DNA of 64,000 bases from Flavobacterium inviolabile (GTDB lineage: Bacteria > Bacteroidota > Bacteroidia > Flavobacteriales > Flavobacteriaceae): the NCBI RefSeq assembly GCF_013389455.1, contig NZ_CP058278.1, positions 3,472,001-3,536,000 on the forward strand. The letters run 5' to 3'. Of the stretch, positions 1-9,590 are shown in pieces. Numbering within the stretch: the stretch's first letter is position 1; every line of letters begins with the position of its first letter. The notes under the pieces were generated by a model that was not told the DNA's origin, did not search any database, and saw nothing but the letters and a program-made list of their open reading frames with translations. Position numbers and translations under genes: made by a program.

Positions 1-1000
1 GGAATTTCGATACGTCATAACTGATTTTATAATCCAGTCCCGGAGGGAAGGTTTCTTTCATTTCCTCCAGTTTGGCTTTTACCTGTTTGATGACATCGTT
101 TGCATTACTTCCGTAGTTTTGTTTTAATACGATTGAGGCAGAAGGGTGTCCGTCTAAATTGGAATAGATATCGAAGAATTCACTACCCAGCTCTGCTCTT
201 CCGATATCTTTCAGGCGTATGCTTTCTCCTTCGGCATTAGCACGGATAATTACATTTTCATATTCCGAAGGCTCACTATATCGTCCTTTATAGGTTAAAA
301 CGTATTCCAGCGATTGTGCCTGGATACCGGAACTCTGCCCGATACGTCCCGGACGACCAACGATACTCTGCTCGCCGAGCGCCTTCATCACTTCATCTAC
401 AGAAACATTATAAGCTCTCATACGGTCCGGATTCAGCCAGATACGCATTGCATAGGTTCTACTACCCAATATCTGAGACCGGGCTACCCCTTTGATCCTG
501 TTGATCTCCGGAAGCATTTTAACGTTGGCATAGTTGTACAGGAATTTTTCATCCATGTTTTTGCCTTTAGCATACAGGTTGATATACATCAGCATACTGG
601 GCTGGATCGGTGTAATAACAACCCCTTCCCTTTGTACCAGTTCGGGTAGTAACGGCATTACCTGATCCACCCTTGTTTTGACCCTTACTACCGCCTGGTT
701 CGGGTCGGTACCCGGTTCGAAAATGATTCTTAATGTGGCTTCCCCTGCACTGGTGGCATCGGTAGCCATATAACGCATATCCTGAACACCGTTGATGGCA
801 TTCTCCAAGGTGATCAATGTTGATTTTACCAATACGTCTGCACTGGATCCCGGATAGGCAATAAAAATATTTACTGTCGTTGGTGCAATATCCGGAAATT
901 GCGATGTTGGCAATTGTTTAATTGCCAGGGAACCCATAAAGACAATCATAATCGAAATTACAATCGCAAATACAGGTCTATGTATAAATTTACTAAACAT
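1..1000 (-). CDS. RND efflux permease, HAE1/AcrB type (partial, N-terminal 333 residues)
   Basis: This is an inner-membrane proton-driven multidrug efflux pump subunit; the gene runs off the left edge. Reading from the ATG at 1000, the protein opens with MFSKFIHRPVFAIVISI, a first membrane helix, then QLPTSQFPDIAPTTV, which is the typical start of AcrB/MexB-like permeases. The porter region follows with NLITLENAINGV-type sequence and DPNQAVVRVK. It lies 23 bp after the adaptor gene on the same strand, so the two form an operon. The family call is firm. The substrate cannot be told from the sequence. Confidence 0.93.
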   Translation of the reverse strand, partial: MFSKFIHRPVFAIVISIMIVFMGSLAIKQLPTSQFPDIAPTTVNIFIAYPGSSADVLVKSTLITLENAINGVQDMRYMATDATSAGEATLRIIFEPGTDPNQAVVRVKTRVDQVMPLLPELVQREGVVITPIQPSMLMYINLYAKGKNMDEKFLYNYANVKMLPEINRIKGVARSQILGSRTYAMRIWLNPDRMRAYNVSVDEVMKALGEQSIVGRPGRIGQSSGIQAQSLEYVLTYKGRYSEPSEYENVIIRANAEGESIRLKDIGRAELGSEFFDIYSNLDGHPSASIVLKQNYGSNANDVIKQVKAKLEEMKETFPPGLDYKISYDVSKF

Positions 1001-1023
1001 GTTTTCTCTTTTTAGTTATTCGA

Positions 1024-2109
1024 TTACTCTGCATATAGCTCCAAATGCGACATAACATATTCAGGCTTCTCTAATTTGTAGTTGATTTTTTCATTTTCTT
1101 TTACAAGACGTATTCCTTCAAGAAGTACTTTGTCGTTTAGCGACAAACCGTTTTTGATGATGAAAAGATGCGGCAATTCGGCTCCAATTTCAATCTCTCT
1201 TGATCGCAATACATTGTTTTTATCCACTACATACACATACTTTTTGTCAAGTACTTCAAAAGTTGCCTTTTGAGGAATCAGGATAGCATTTTTAAGCGGC
1301 ATTCCCATTTTGATATTACCGGTTTCACCGTGTCGTAACAGTCCTTTAGGGTTAGGGAAAGTTGCTCTGAACGCAATGTTTCCGGTTTCATTATTGAATT
1401 CTCCTTCAATAGTTTCCACCACACCGGAATAGTCAAACAATTTATTGTTTGCCATTAACAGGTTTACTTTTGGTGCATTATCGCTTTTTACCTTGGCTTT
1501 ATAATCCAGATATTCTGCTTCCGGTACATTATAGTACACCCACATTTTACTGTTATCAGACAGGTTTGTCAACAAATCACCTTCTTCAACAAGACTTCCC
1601 GGTCTTACGTGAAAACGGTCGATGATCCCGTCAAACGGTGCTCTGATTTCGGTAAATCCAAGATGAACCTGCGTTAACGCTAATTCGGCTTTCGCTTTAT
1701 CGAATTTGGCTTTAGCCATAGCCAGCTCATTCGGAGCGACTACATTTTTATCGGCAAGTCGTTTGGTGTTTTTATATTCAATTTCAGCAAAGCTGGCTTC
1801 AGCCGCAGCTTTCTGCGTTTCTGCCTGATACAGTTTAGGCATGATCTGGAATAACAGTTGTCCTTTTTTAACAAACTGTCCTTCGTCTACATAAATTTTT
1901 TCCAGATAACCTCTTTCCTGAGCTCTCAGCTCAATATGACGAATGGAATGAATCTGACTGACATAGTCTTTTGTAATCAGGGTATCCTTTTGGATGGGAT
2001 TCGTAACTAAAAATTTTACTTGTTCTTCTTTTTCTTGTTCTTTTTTTGACGTACAGGCAATTGTGCACATCAAGGCACACAACCCCGAGAGCATGAGGAT
2101 TCTCTTCAT
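1024..2109 (-). CDS. RND efflux periplasmic adaptor (membrane fusion protein), lipoprotein
   Basis: This 361-residue AcrA-like adaptor would link the inner-membrane permease to a TolC-type outer-membrane channel. A lipoprotein-type signal is visible (MKRILMLSG...TIAC, acylated Cys19). The split lipoyl-like hairpin is seen at about residues 66-92 (GYLEKIYVDEGQFVKKG) and 155-182 (RAPFDGIIDRFHVRPGSLVEEG), with a helical hairpin between. The length is normal for the family. It is the gene before the AcrB-type permease. No TolC gene follows within the window, because the operon leaves it on the left. Confidence 0.93.
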   Translation of the reverse strand: MKRILMLSGLCALMCTIACTSKKEQEKEEQVKFLVTNPIQKDTLITKDYVSQIHSIRHIELRAQERGYLEKIYVDEGQFVKKGQLLFQIMPKLYQAETQKAAAEASFAEIEYKNTKRLADKNVVAPNELAMAKAKFDKAKAELALTQVHLGFTEIRAPFDGIIDRFHVRPGSLVEEGDLLTNLSDNSKMWVYYNVPEAEYLDYKAKVKSDNAPKVNLLMANNKLFDYSGVVETIEGEFNNETGNIAFRATFPNPKGLLRHGETGNIKMGMPLKNAILIPQKATFEVLDKKYVYVVDKNNVLRSREIEIGAELPHLFIIKNGLSLNDKVLLEGIRLVKENEKINYKLEKPEYVMSHLELYAE

Positions 2110-2278
2110 AGTAATTTTGCTTTTAAGCAGTATGGTTTTTATTGATTTTTTTTAGACAGGTCACAGCAAACACGGCCAGCATTCCTAATTAGTGTTAACA
2201 CCAAAGAATGACGGATCGGGCAGTGACAAACTGAAACGGAAATAAAGGGCAATATAGAATTGCCTGTAGTGTATTAAA

Positions 2279-2710
2279 TCAAATCCTGATTACCCGAAAT
2301 ACGATGTACTTCTTACAAGAGGGCAGAAAAGAAAAATGCTTATCCAGAAAAGATAAGCGTTTGTTTATATCGCGGGAACCGATTTCCGGTACCTGAATAC
2401 ATAAAAGGGTGGTAAAGAGTGCACCTGAAGCGATTATTTTTTTTGAGGCAGCTAACTCATTTTCTTCATTCTCATTATCGTTGTGGTCATGATGAGAATA
2501 GGTTTTATTGTTTAGTTTCTCAAAATAGCACAAAGCATAATTGGTCACATCACTTTGTGAACCGGATATGCCTGCTGCCTGAAACTGCTCAATATTTTTT
2601 ACAGTCGTATAGTTAATATACTCCCCCTGACCAGCTAGGGCAAAGGATTGCACATATCCGCTCAACAGGAAAATTAACAGCGATGTAAAAATGCTAATTT
2701 TTAACTTCAT
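2279..2710 (-). CDS. small exported protein with His/Asp/Glu-rich centre, unknown function
   Basis: This is a 143-residue protein that I do not recognise. It has a signal peptide or single membrane anchor (residues 1-27), a central acidic/His cluster around residue 72 (HHDHNDNENEENE), a second hydrophobic stretch (IASGALFTTLLCIQVPEI), and a C-terminus ending YIVFRVIRI. Similar short exported proteins sit next to efflux operons in flavobacteria, and the HYC_CC_PP-like protein at 49191-49610 in this window ends comparably (FYCVYRI). It lies 169 bp upstream of the adaptor gene on the same strand and may head that operon. A metal-binding role for the His/Asp cluster is only a guess. Confidence 0.7.
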   Translation of the reverse strand: MKLKISIFTSLLIFLLSGYVQSFALAGQGEYINYTTVKNIEQFQAAGISGSQSDVTNYALCYFEKLNNKTYSHHDHNDNENEENELAASKKIIASGALFTTLLCIQVPEIGSRDINKRLSFLDKHFSFLPSCKKYIVFRVIRI

Positions 2711-2790
2711 AATACGGCACCAAAATTATACAAAGTTCTTACACCAGCAAGCACTATTCACTTTAATAATTTGTTAAAATTTTAATGTAA

Positions 2791-2820
2791 CCGTCAAAAA
2801 GTAACAAATGCCGTCAAAAC
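2791..2820. promoter_or_regulatory. direct repeat CCGTCAAAA x2, possible operator
   Basis: CCGTCAAAA occurs at 2791-2799 and again at 2811-2819, exactly 20 bp apart (about two helical turns) and on the same DNA face. It lies 80-110 bp upstream of the gene starting at 2710. This looks like a regulator site for the efflux cluster. The binding protein is unknown. Confidence 0.35.
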
Positions 2821-2904
2821 GCACTATTACTGAAAAAAGCCCCGTAAAAAGCCTGTTTTACACCTACTCCGCAGGAAAAAATATAGCCGCCGGGATATTC
2901 ACAA

Positions 2905-4929
2905 TCAGAGGTCTGTTGCCTGTTCGTATTGGTATCCCAATCTGGCAAATTCTTTTTCGAGTTTTATTCTGAGCGCCAGCGGATGTATAAAAAACACATA
3001 TTCATCACATTGGGTGTTCACAAACCCCAGCTGGAGATTATAAAAATGGAGTGCCTTGTCAAAGTCTATAAAAACAGTTCCATAGCTGATGGCCGCTTCC
3101 TCCGGATAGTCTGATGCAGAAGGCAGGATAACATCGATATCGAAATTTGTTTTCAGACTGTGTTTTATAGCCCATTCCAAATCCCCTATTTCCTGCTTCC
3201 AGTCCATACGCCACAAAAACGGGATGTTATGTTCTTCACAGAGGTAAATGATTTCATACAGCGGGTCGTCTTTGTCCTTTTGCTGATTGGTCATAAGGTG
3301 GTGCAGCAAGGCGATATACTCCGGTCCCAGACACATCGGCATGGCGCCCAGTAGCGAACAGATCTTTCCGCAGGCGATATCTTCCTGTTCCTGCAGATAT
3401 TGTTTGTTCATTTCAAAAATGACCCGCTCGAGTATTTCAAAATAGCGGATGGCCTTTTTGTACTTTTCCCGCTCTAAAATCAGCACCTCATAAGCTTCCG
3501 CGTCATATCCATTCTGATCCTGGGTGAATAAAACAGGAGCCAGACGGCCGTCTATCGTTTCTATTAAATCAAAATGGTAAAAGTCAAAGCTTCCATCCTG
3601 TGTTTCTTTGATGATCCCTATCCTCGGGCACGCACCCGGTTCTGCATCCTGCTGCCGGAACTGCCATTGAAAATCACGAAACCAGATTCTGCTGTCTTCT
3701 TCAACCGAATAATAGTTACTGTATTTTTCCCTGATTAACGGCAGGTTTAATATGGATTCCAGAATCTCCCGGCTAACTATTTTGTCAAACTGTTTCCGGT
3801 ACCACTCCATTTCAGAATAGTGTTCCAACAGTTTTTTCCAACGATCTTTCAAAAAAAGCCGGTAGGTTAACGGAGCGCTATTATTGAGCAACAGCCAGTC
3901 TCCGTCCGGAAACTGACGGAATGCCATAGCAAGTTTATAGTGCTTTTTACCCATGATTTTTTCCCAGAGTCCACCCTTATGGTTGCTGAAATATACCATG
4001 CAGACATGTTCCTGTTTGTATTGTACATACACACAGTATGAAAACGGCTGCCCGATCTCTACCAATACCCTGTAAAAAGAATCCCCTTCCCAATATTCCA
4101 GAACTTGCTCCTGCCCTTTTTGCGGCACAAATCCCGTCAACACATTGCTATCGCCAAAACGCTGCAGGTTTTTTGCACTGATCGCATCATCCGTAAAGAA
4201 AAACGGAATGGCAGTCTCTTTGGATTCCTTTTCGATCTTTTCCCGGATTAGCGGTTTTCCGGATTCCAGCGCTTCGAATATTTTACAATAATTAAGACGG
4301 TCCTTCCAGGAGTACAGATCGTCGATTACCTCGATTTCTTCGGCTACAAACTCCGGAAGAAATGTGCTCCGAATGGGTTCGGGGTTCTCAAAATCGTCAG
4401 TATCGGCTATTTCATCCCACAGCAGGCATTCGGTGGTGATATGTTCCCCGCTGGTGAATCGTTCAAAATCTACCCCATAATCGGTAATCAACAATACCTT
4501 TGCCCGGATTGCCCCTTCAACATTCAGGTTTCCGTGGTTATAGTCGCCCCAGAACAATTCTTTACAGGTCATGTGTCCGACTACATAGATTTCCTGGCCA
4601 CCAACAACGATATTATCGGCTTTCAGGTTTCCTAAAACGACCAGACCGGTAGCACCGTCCGTTACCCGGTTACAGCTATTACGAATCCTGCAATTACCGG
4701 TGACCAGTATAAAGTATATAAAGACATCCGGGGCATTTTCCCCGATAAGACACTTTAGCGGATCATCCAGATCCAGCAGCACTTCCAGATCAAGATCCCC
4801 TTCACAATAAAAAACATATTCTTCTGCAATTTCGGATTCACTTCCATTGAAAGGCGCATACATGGATTTTTCCGGTATCAGGTGTCTGATTTCATCATAT
4901 TTTACGATGCTGCAATTCTTGTGTTCCAT
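2905..4929 (-). CDS. 674-residue protein with bactofilin-like N-terminal repeats, unknown function
   Basis: No signal peptide is evident, so the protein is probably cytoplasmic. Residues of about 40-180 contain short beta-strand repeats of the type found in polymer-forming or beta-helical proteins (GATGLVVLGNLKADNIVVGGQEIYVV, split across rungs; then NHGNLNVEGAIRAKVLLI). The remaining 450 residues are rich in Trp, Tyr and acidic residues and match nothing I can name. The gene is monocistronic on the minus strand, with 175 bp of intergenic DNA before it. Comparable proteins in other genomes often lie near contact-dependent systems, but nothing adjacent here supports that. Function is unknown. 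Confidence 0.75.
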   Translation of the reverse strand: MEHKNCSIVKYDEIRHLIPEKSMYAPFNGSESEIAEEYVFYCEGDLDLEVLLDLDDPLKCLIGENAPDVFIYFILVTGNCRIRNSCNRVTDGATGLVVLGNLKADNIVVGGQEIYVVGHMTCKELFWGDYNHGNLNVEGAIRAKVLLITDYGVDFERFTSGEHITTECLLWDEIADTDDFENPEPIRSTFLPEFVAEEIEVIDDLYSWKDRLNYCKIFEALESGKPLIREKIEKESKETAIPFFFTDDAISAKNLQRFGDSNVLTGFVPQKGQEQVLEYWEGDSFYRVLVEIGQPFSYCVYVQYKQEHVCMVYFSNHKGGLWEKIMGKKHYKLAMAFRQFPDGDWLLLNNSAPLTYRLFLKDRWKKLLEHYSEMEWYRKQFDKIVSREILESILNLPLIREKYSNYYSVEEDSRIWFRDFQWQFRQQDAEPGACPRIGIIKETQDGSFDFYHFDLIETIDGRLAPVLFTQDQNGYDAEAYEVLILEREKYKKAIRYFEILERVIFEMNKQYLQEQEDIACGKICSLLGAMPMCLGPEYIALLHHLMTNQQKDKDDPLYEIIYLCEEHNIPFLWRMDWKQEIGDLEWAIKHSLKTNFDIDVILPSASDYPEEAAISYGTVFIDFDKALHFYNLQLGFVNTQCDEYVFFIHPLALRIKLEKEFARLGYQYEQATDL

Positions 4930-5110
4930 CTCTTATGTTTGTTTTTATTCTATATGAGAAATGGGGGCAGGTTATCTGTAAAAGCTGAATTGACAGGGAG
5001 GTATTCAATCAGGTTTACTGAAAAGTGAATGGTAATCCATCCCAGCTGCTGCAACCGGATATGCCGTACTAAAAAGAACAGCATTATGTATAAGACATCT
5101 TTTTCTGTTA

Positions 5111-6607
5111 TTATATTCTACCGATGATCCAGTATTGCGTCCCGTCAAACTGTACGACAAGTCCTTTCATCGATACATTTATAAAAATACTGGTAGGTCC
5201 CGCCTGGTTATCGATCAGCAACGTTGGTGCAGACAGGTAAACGTTATTGGCCGTCGCATCCGTTTTTTTTACGGTAAATTTTTTGCCGGTTCTGGGAGCA
5301 ACCGGTAAAAAAACGGTCACTGCTCCGGAACCAGCATTGATCAGTATGGTTTCATCCGATTCCAGTGCGGTATAACTGGTTACCGGTGCCTGGCTGGTCA
5401 TGGCATTGAATGCCGGAATGATATCGCCCTGACTGTTCGTTCCCAAGAGGCTCGTACCGGGTAAATTGGTGATACGCACACCGGAAGTACCGCCCGCAAT
5501 ACTTTTTACTTCCAGTGTATTTGCCGGAGTTGTTGTATTGATTCCGATATTCGCATAACCAGCAGCATTCACATTGGTTCCGTAAATAGTATTACCGATA
5601 TTCAACTGATTGTTGCCGGTAGTAACCACAGCTTTCGTCAGGTTACCGATAAAAATATTGCCGGCACCGGATAGCAGATTATCGCCGGCACTGGTACCGA
5701 CAGCAACATTATTACTACTGTTTGCCGCCGGATTTCCTGCCAGATTCTCCAACGCCTTTGCTCCGATAGCTGTATTATTATCACCTCTCACGTTCTTATT
5801 CAATGAAGAAGTTCCAATAGCCACATTATTTGCACCATAACTATTATTGTAACCGGAATATACTCCTATTCCGGTATTATAATTCCCCGTAGTATTATAA
5901 TATAAAGCATCATGCCCTATAGCAGTATTCATACGTCCTGAAGTATTATTTACCAGCCCGCTATTTCCTACTGCGGTATTACTGTCGCCAGAAGTGTCAT
6001 TAGCTAAAGTATTATTTCCGATAGCTATATTATAGGCCGCTGTAGTAACAGTATTTAATGTATAATAACCTATTGCTGTATTCTCACTCCCGGTAGTAAC
6101 CGATTGCAGGGAATTACTCCCTATAGCTGTATTCCCAACTCCTGTAGCTGCTAAAGGCAGACTTGCGCTACCTAAAACAGTGCGGGTTGTACCTAATGTT
6201 CCGGCAACAGCATTGTTCCGTTTCCATACCAGATCCGTATTATCTGTGGTTCCGATAAAATGGGTTCCGGCAGTCGTGCCGCTATTGCCTGTTGTATTCC
6301 AGGTATAAGCCGAACCGCCGTCCATTGTTGTCCAGTTCGTGCCGTTCCAGTAGTAATATCCGGGCATAACGGTATTGGGTGCCGTACCGGCTGTAGCGGT
6401 ATTGTAAATCAGTAAACCTGTTGCCGGTGCCGTAATGGTCGCAGCATCTGTAGTACCGGTCAAAGCGATCCTTGGAATCAGCAAGCCTTTACTGGAACTG
6501 CTGACATCCAAAACAGCTGACGGATCCGGAGCCGCTATCCCGATACCCACCTGGCAATAAACCGTATAGTTTAGCAGCATGGCTGCTATTATAAAATATT
6601 TTCTCAT
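5111..6607 (-). CDS. YadA-head-like surface protein (paralogue 1)
   Basis: This exported 498-residue protein has a signal peptide (MRKYFIIAAMLLNYTVYC) followed by the Bacteroidota surface-protein start VGIGIAAPDPSAVLDVSSSS. Residues of about 60-90 carry a block (LLIYNTATAGTAPNTV, PGYYYWNG) shared with the genes at 6735 and 23749. Residues of about 155-330 are YadA/Hep-Hag-type head repeats, each with an NTAIG or NVAIG core. The last 100 residues resemble the tip domains of phage tail fibres (ESDETILINAGSGAVTVFLP ... VVQFDGTQYWIIGRI). No T9SS sorting domain or YadA anchor is visible, so how it is held on the surface is unclear. It is the second of a tandem pair. Confidence 0.85.
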   Translation of the reverse strand: MRKYFIIAAMLLNYTVYCQVGIGIAAPDPSAVLDVSSSSKGLLIPRIALTGTTDAATITAPATGLLIYNTATAGTAPNTVMPGYYYWNGTNWTTMDGGSAYTWNTTGNSGTTAGTHFIGTTDNTDLVWKRNNAVAGTLGTTRTVLGSASLPLAATGVGNTAIGSNSLQSVTTGSENTAIGYYTLNTVTTAAYNIAIGNNTLANDTSGDSNTAVGNSGLVNNTSGRMNTAIGHDALYYNTTGNYNTGIGVYSGYNNSYGANNVAIGTSSLNKNVRGDNNTAIGAKALENLAGNPAANSSNNVAVGTSAGDNLLSGAGNIFIGNLTKAVVTTGNNQLNIGNTIYGTNVNAAGYANIGINTTTPANTLEVKSIAGGTSGVRITNLPGTSLLGTNSQGDIIPAFNAMTSQAPVTSYTALESDETILINAGSGAVTVFLPVAPRTGKKFTVKKTDATANNVYLSAPTLLIDNQAGPTSIFINVSMKGLVVQFDGTQYWIIGRI

Positions 6608-6734
6608 ACCCTAATTTCAATTTGTTTATGATCGCGTAAGTCATCATTTTTAGCTTTATTCCAAAAGCGGTAAAATCCAACCATTAAAACCGGAACAAGA
6701 CCAAAAGAGCATTGTCCTGCCTCCGGAAGGATCC

Positions 6735-8231
6735 TTACATCCTGTTTACAATCCAGTATTTACTAATGCCGTCAAACTGTACCACTATACCTGCCATGGA
6801 GGTGCCTATCGTGATGCTTGCCTGGTTATCTATCGTTGCTCCTCCTGCTGCTGCTATTACCATATTGCTTGACGTGGCATCTATCTTTTTAATAATAAAC
6901 CTTTTACCGGATACCGCTCCTGCTGGTAGCACCACTGCCACCGGTGCGGCAACATTCATCAGAATGGTTTCATCCGCCAGCTGCACTTCATAATAGCTAA
7001 CCGTTACGATTTTAATGGCACTAAAAGTCTCTATTATATCCCCCTGACTGTTTGTTCCCAACATACCGGCATTCGGAAAATTCGTTAACCGTAAACCGGA
7101 AGTATTGGCAGCACTGCTTCTTACTTCCAAAGCATTACCGGGATTTGCAGTGTTAATCCCGATATTCGCATAACCACCGTTATTGACATTGGTTCCGTAA
7201 ATATTACTGCCAATATTCAATATATTACTGCCAATACCGCCCGGAGCCGCAGACATCACATTCGCTCCGATTAAAATATTATTGCTGCCTATAAACAAAT
7301 CCATCCCCACATTAGTACCAATAGCAACATTGTTATGGCTGTTTGTTCCTGCCGGATCCTGCAGGCTAAAGAGTGCGCCGGATCCTATCGCTACATTATT
7401 GTTTCCTGCGCTACTATTATACAATGACTGATAGCCTACCGCAGCATTATAAGTTCCTGTGATATTACTAAAACCGGCATTACCTCCCATTGCGGTATTA
7501 TAAGACGCTGTTGTATTGTGATTCAAAGCCTGAAACCCTAAGGCTGTACCCATACGCCCGGTCGTATTGTCCACCATAGCCATATTACCTACAGCAGTAT
7601 TGGAGTCCCCACTGGTTGTATTATATAAAGCGGTATTTCCGATTGCGGTATTATAAGGCGCTGTGTTCTTGCTCAGTGTGTTATACCCTATAGCTGTATT
7701 CCCTCCTCCGGTAGTAACCGCTGTCAGCGCATTGCTTCCTATTGCGGTATTTCCGGTTCCGGTTGCCGCTAACGATAAACCGCTGTTCCCGAAAGCGGTA
7801 TTGGTTGAACCGATAAATCCGGAAACAATGTTGTTTCGTTTTAGTACCACATCTGTATTATCTGTTGTTCCTATAAAGTTGGTTCCTGCCGTTGTACTGC
7901 TGTTACCGGTTGTATTCCAGCTATTCGCAGCGGTCGCGCCATTGTCTAATGTTGCCCATTTTGTACCGTTCCAATAGTAATATCCGGGTACAACGGTATT
8001 GGGCGCCGTACCGGCTGTAGCGGTATTGTAGATCAGTAATCCTGTTGCCGGTGCCGCAATGGTTGTGACATCCGTACTACCTGTCAAGGCTATTCTCGGA
8101 GCCAGAAACCCTTTGTCGGAACTGCTTACATCCAAAGCTGAAGAGGCTTCCGGTGTGGTCGTTCCGATCCCGATCTGGCTATTGGCAGTATACCCCAACA
8201 GTATAACCGCCATCATAATGTACTTTTTCAT
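6735..8231 (-). CDS. YadA-head-like surface protein (paralogue 2)
   Basis: This is a close paralogue of the gene at 5111-6607, with the same domain order: signal peptide (MKKYIMMAVILLGYTANS), QIGIGTTTPEASSALDVSSS, the shared LLIYNTATAGTAPNTV block, about ten NTAIG/NVAIG head repeats, and a tail-fibre-like C-terminus ending VVQFDGISKYWIVNRM. An ATG five codons upstream (8246) is possible. I chose 8231 because it gives the signal peptide that aligns with paralogue 1. The genes are 127 bp apart. The head repeats differ in number and sequence between copies, so the pair is an old duplication rather than a recent one. Confidence 0.85.
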   Translation of the reverse strand: MKKYIMMAVILLGYTANSQIGIGTTTPEASSALDVSSSDKGFLAPRIALTGSTDVTTIAAPATGLLIYNTATAGTAPNTVVPGYYYWNGTKWATLDNGATAANSWNTTGNSSTTAGTNFIGTTDNTDVVLKRNNIVSGFIGSTNTAFGNSGLSLAATGTGNTAIGSNALTAVTTGGGNTAIGYNTLSKNTAPYNTAIGNTALYNTTSGDSNTAVGNMAMVDNTTGRMGTALGFQALNHNTTASYNTAMGGNAGFSNITGTYNAAVGYQSLYNSSAGNNNVAIGSGALFSLQDPAGTNSHNNVAIGTNVGMDLFIGSNNILIGANVMSAAPGGIGSNILNIGSNIYGTNVNNGGYANIGINTANPGNALEVRSSAANTSGLRLTNFPNAGMLGTNSQGDIIETFSAIKIVTVSYYEVQLADETILMNVAAPVAVVLPAGAVSGKRFIIKKIDATSSNMVIAAAGGATIDNQASITIGTSMAGIVVQFDGISKYWIVNRM

Positions 8232-8246
8232 ATAAATGTTTTTCAT

Positions 8247-9590
8247 TTTGTTTTTTATCTGCGCGATATTGTCTTTAGCAGTTTGGTATACTGCTATTTG
8301 TTTCTTTATTCTTAAAATCTCTGGTGATTCAAATGCTGTTTTAGTTTTTATCTTTTACGGAATCCGGTGTCGCAGTTCCGGTAGCTGCCTGACTAAGTCC
8401 ATAAAACCAGCATACCGTAAAGATTTAGTAATCGTGCTTTTTTTCATATCCAATCCTTATTATTTAAAGTAGTCCGCCTGTATTCTTTTATCAATATCAT
8501 TGTCAAAATGAGCTATTTCCAAACTGTCTAACTGTGTTTTTCAATACGGTTAACACATAATTTTTTTACTATTTACGATCAAAGGTAAAACCACCTAAAA
8601 AAACCAGCCGACAAAAAGGTCAATACTTTGGATGACAAATAGTAAAATCACTTTAAAACATCACTAAACAACTATTAATCAAGACTATAATCTTAAAACA
8701 AGCCTAAAAAACCCTGTTTTTTATCCGAAACAACAATGCACAACAAGCCAAGCACTCGGAAATACGCAAAATAATATTCCGGATGCTACACTACTAACCA
8801 TCAAGGATTTACCTCCTGAATTTCAACTATTTTTTCTAATGGAATTTTGCCACGAAAGGATCTCTTTTTTACATCACAAAACCTGTTATTTGTAAGGAAA
8901 GAAAAGAAAAGCCGCACTCAAACAGGCATTTAACCAATGTTTTTAAATTTCCCAATTTCAACCTTAAAAACACCAGACTTTTCTTCACTTCCTCTTCCCA
9001 ACTAATAATGACAGTTATTGGCTTATAAAAAATATAATCGTGACTTGAACTTTCTTTTAAAATACAGTAAAGAAGAAGAGCCAAACAACGACTGTTTATT
9101 TAACCCATTTTCTGAATAAAGCCCCCCTTCTTCAAAAAATTTTCAGGACTCTCCTTTTTACTATATAACCAAATAATGAGAATAACCCTTTCTTATAATC
9201 ATTATTTATATTGATCCCGGTAAGCTAACCGGTTTACTCTTTTTACTTGTTAGCTGGATGTTGTTTTCACTTTTTTCAGGAACAAAATTTCTTGCTAATG
9301 AAGATTTTATTACCTGTAAATACGTAATAAAACATAAAGGTATTTACTTACAATACTGTTCAGTATAAATACGTAAAGAGCTTATTTCTTTAACAAAACT
9401 ATAGCCTTTAAAAAGAAACTACCTGCAAAATCATAAACACTTCAAGTGACAAATTGTAAAATATTTTCAAATAAGTAAAAAAATAATTTTAACTACTTGA
9501 AAAACAGTTATTTATAAACATTATTTTTTAACAAAAAATTTACATTTTGTCTCAAAAAAATTTATATTTACGTAATATTCTGATCTGTTC
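8247..9590. other. 1.3-kb AT-rich intergenic region
   Basis: No convincing gene is seen on either strand. Short open frames, such as 8869-9084 on the minus strand, lack a recognisable product. The region carries poly-A/T tracts and, near its right end, three copies of a TACGTA-centred motif (described separately). It is flanked by divergent units: surface proteins to the left and AraC-type regulators to the right. It is therefore probably a shared regulatory region. Confidence 0.6.
9318..9579. promoter_or_regulatory. three TACGTA-centred motifs upstream of the AraC-type genes
   Basis: AAATACGTAATAA (9318-9330), AAATACGTAAA (9367-9377) and the near-palindrome ATATTTACGTAATAT (9565-9579) share a TACGTA core. 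The last copy lies 12 bp before the ATG at 9591. The spacing and position suggest sites for the AraC-type proteins themselves or another regulator. This is inference from the repetition only. Confidence 0.35.

Noticed and set aside
5111..8231. Prophage tail-fibre genes
   Set aside because: The domains resemble tail fibres, but signal peptides are present and no phage structural or lysis genes are nearby.
8236..8472. 78-codon plus-strand frame upstream of the AraC-type genes
   Set aside because: It overlaps the start of the YadA-like gene on the other strand and reads as chance sequence rich in Ile and Phe.
8869..9084. 71-codon minus-strand open frame in the AT-rich region
   Set aside because: It has no recognisable product, a low-complexity composition and no supporting start or terminator.
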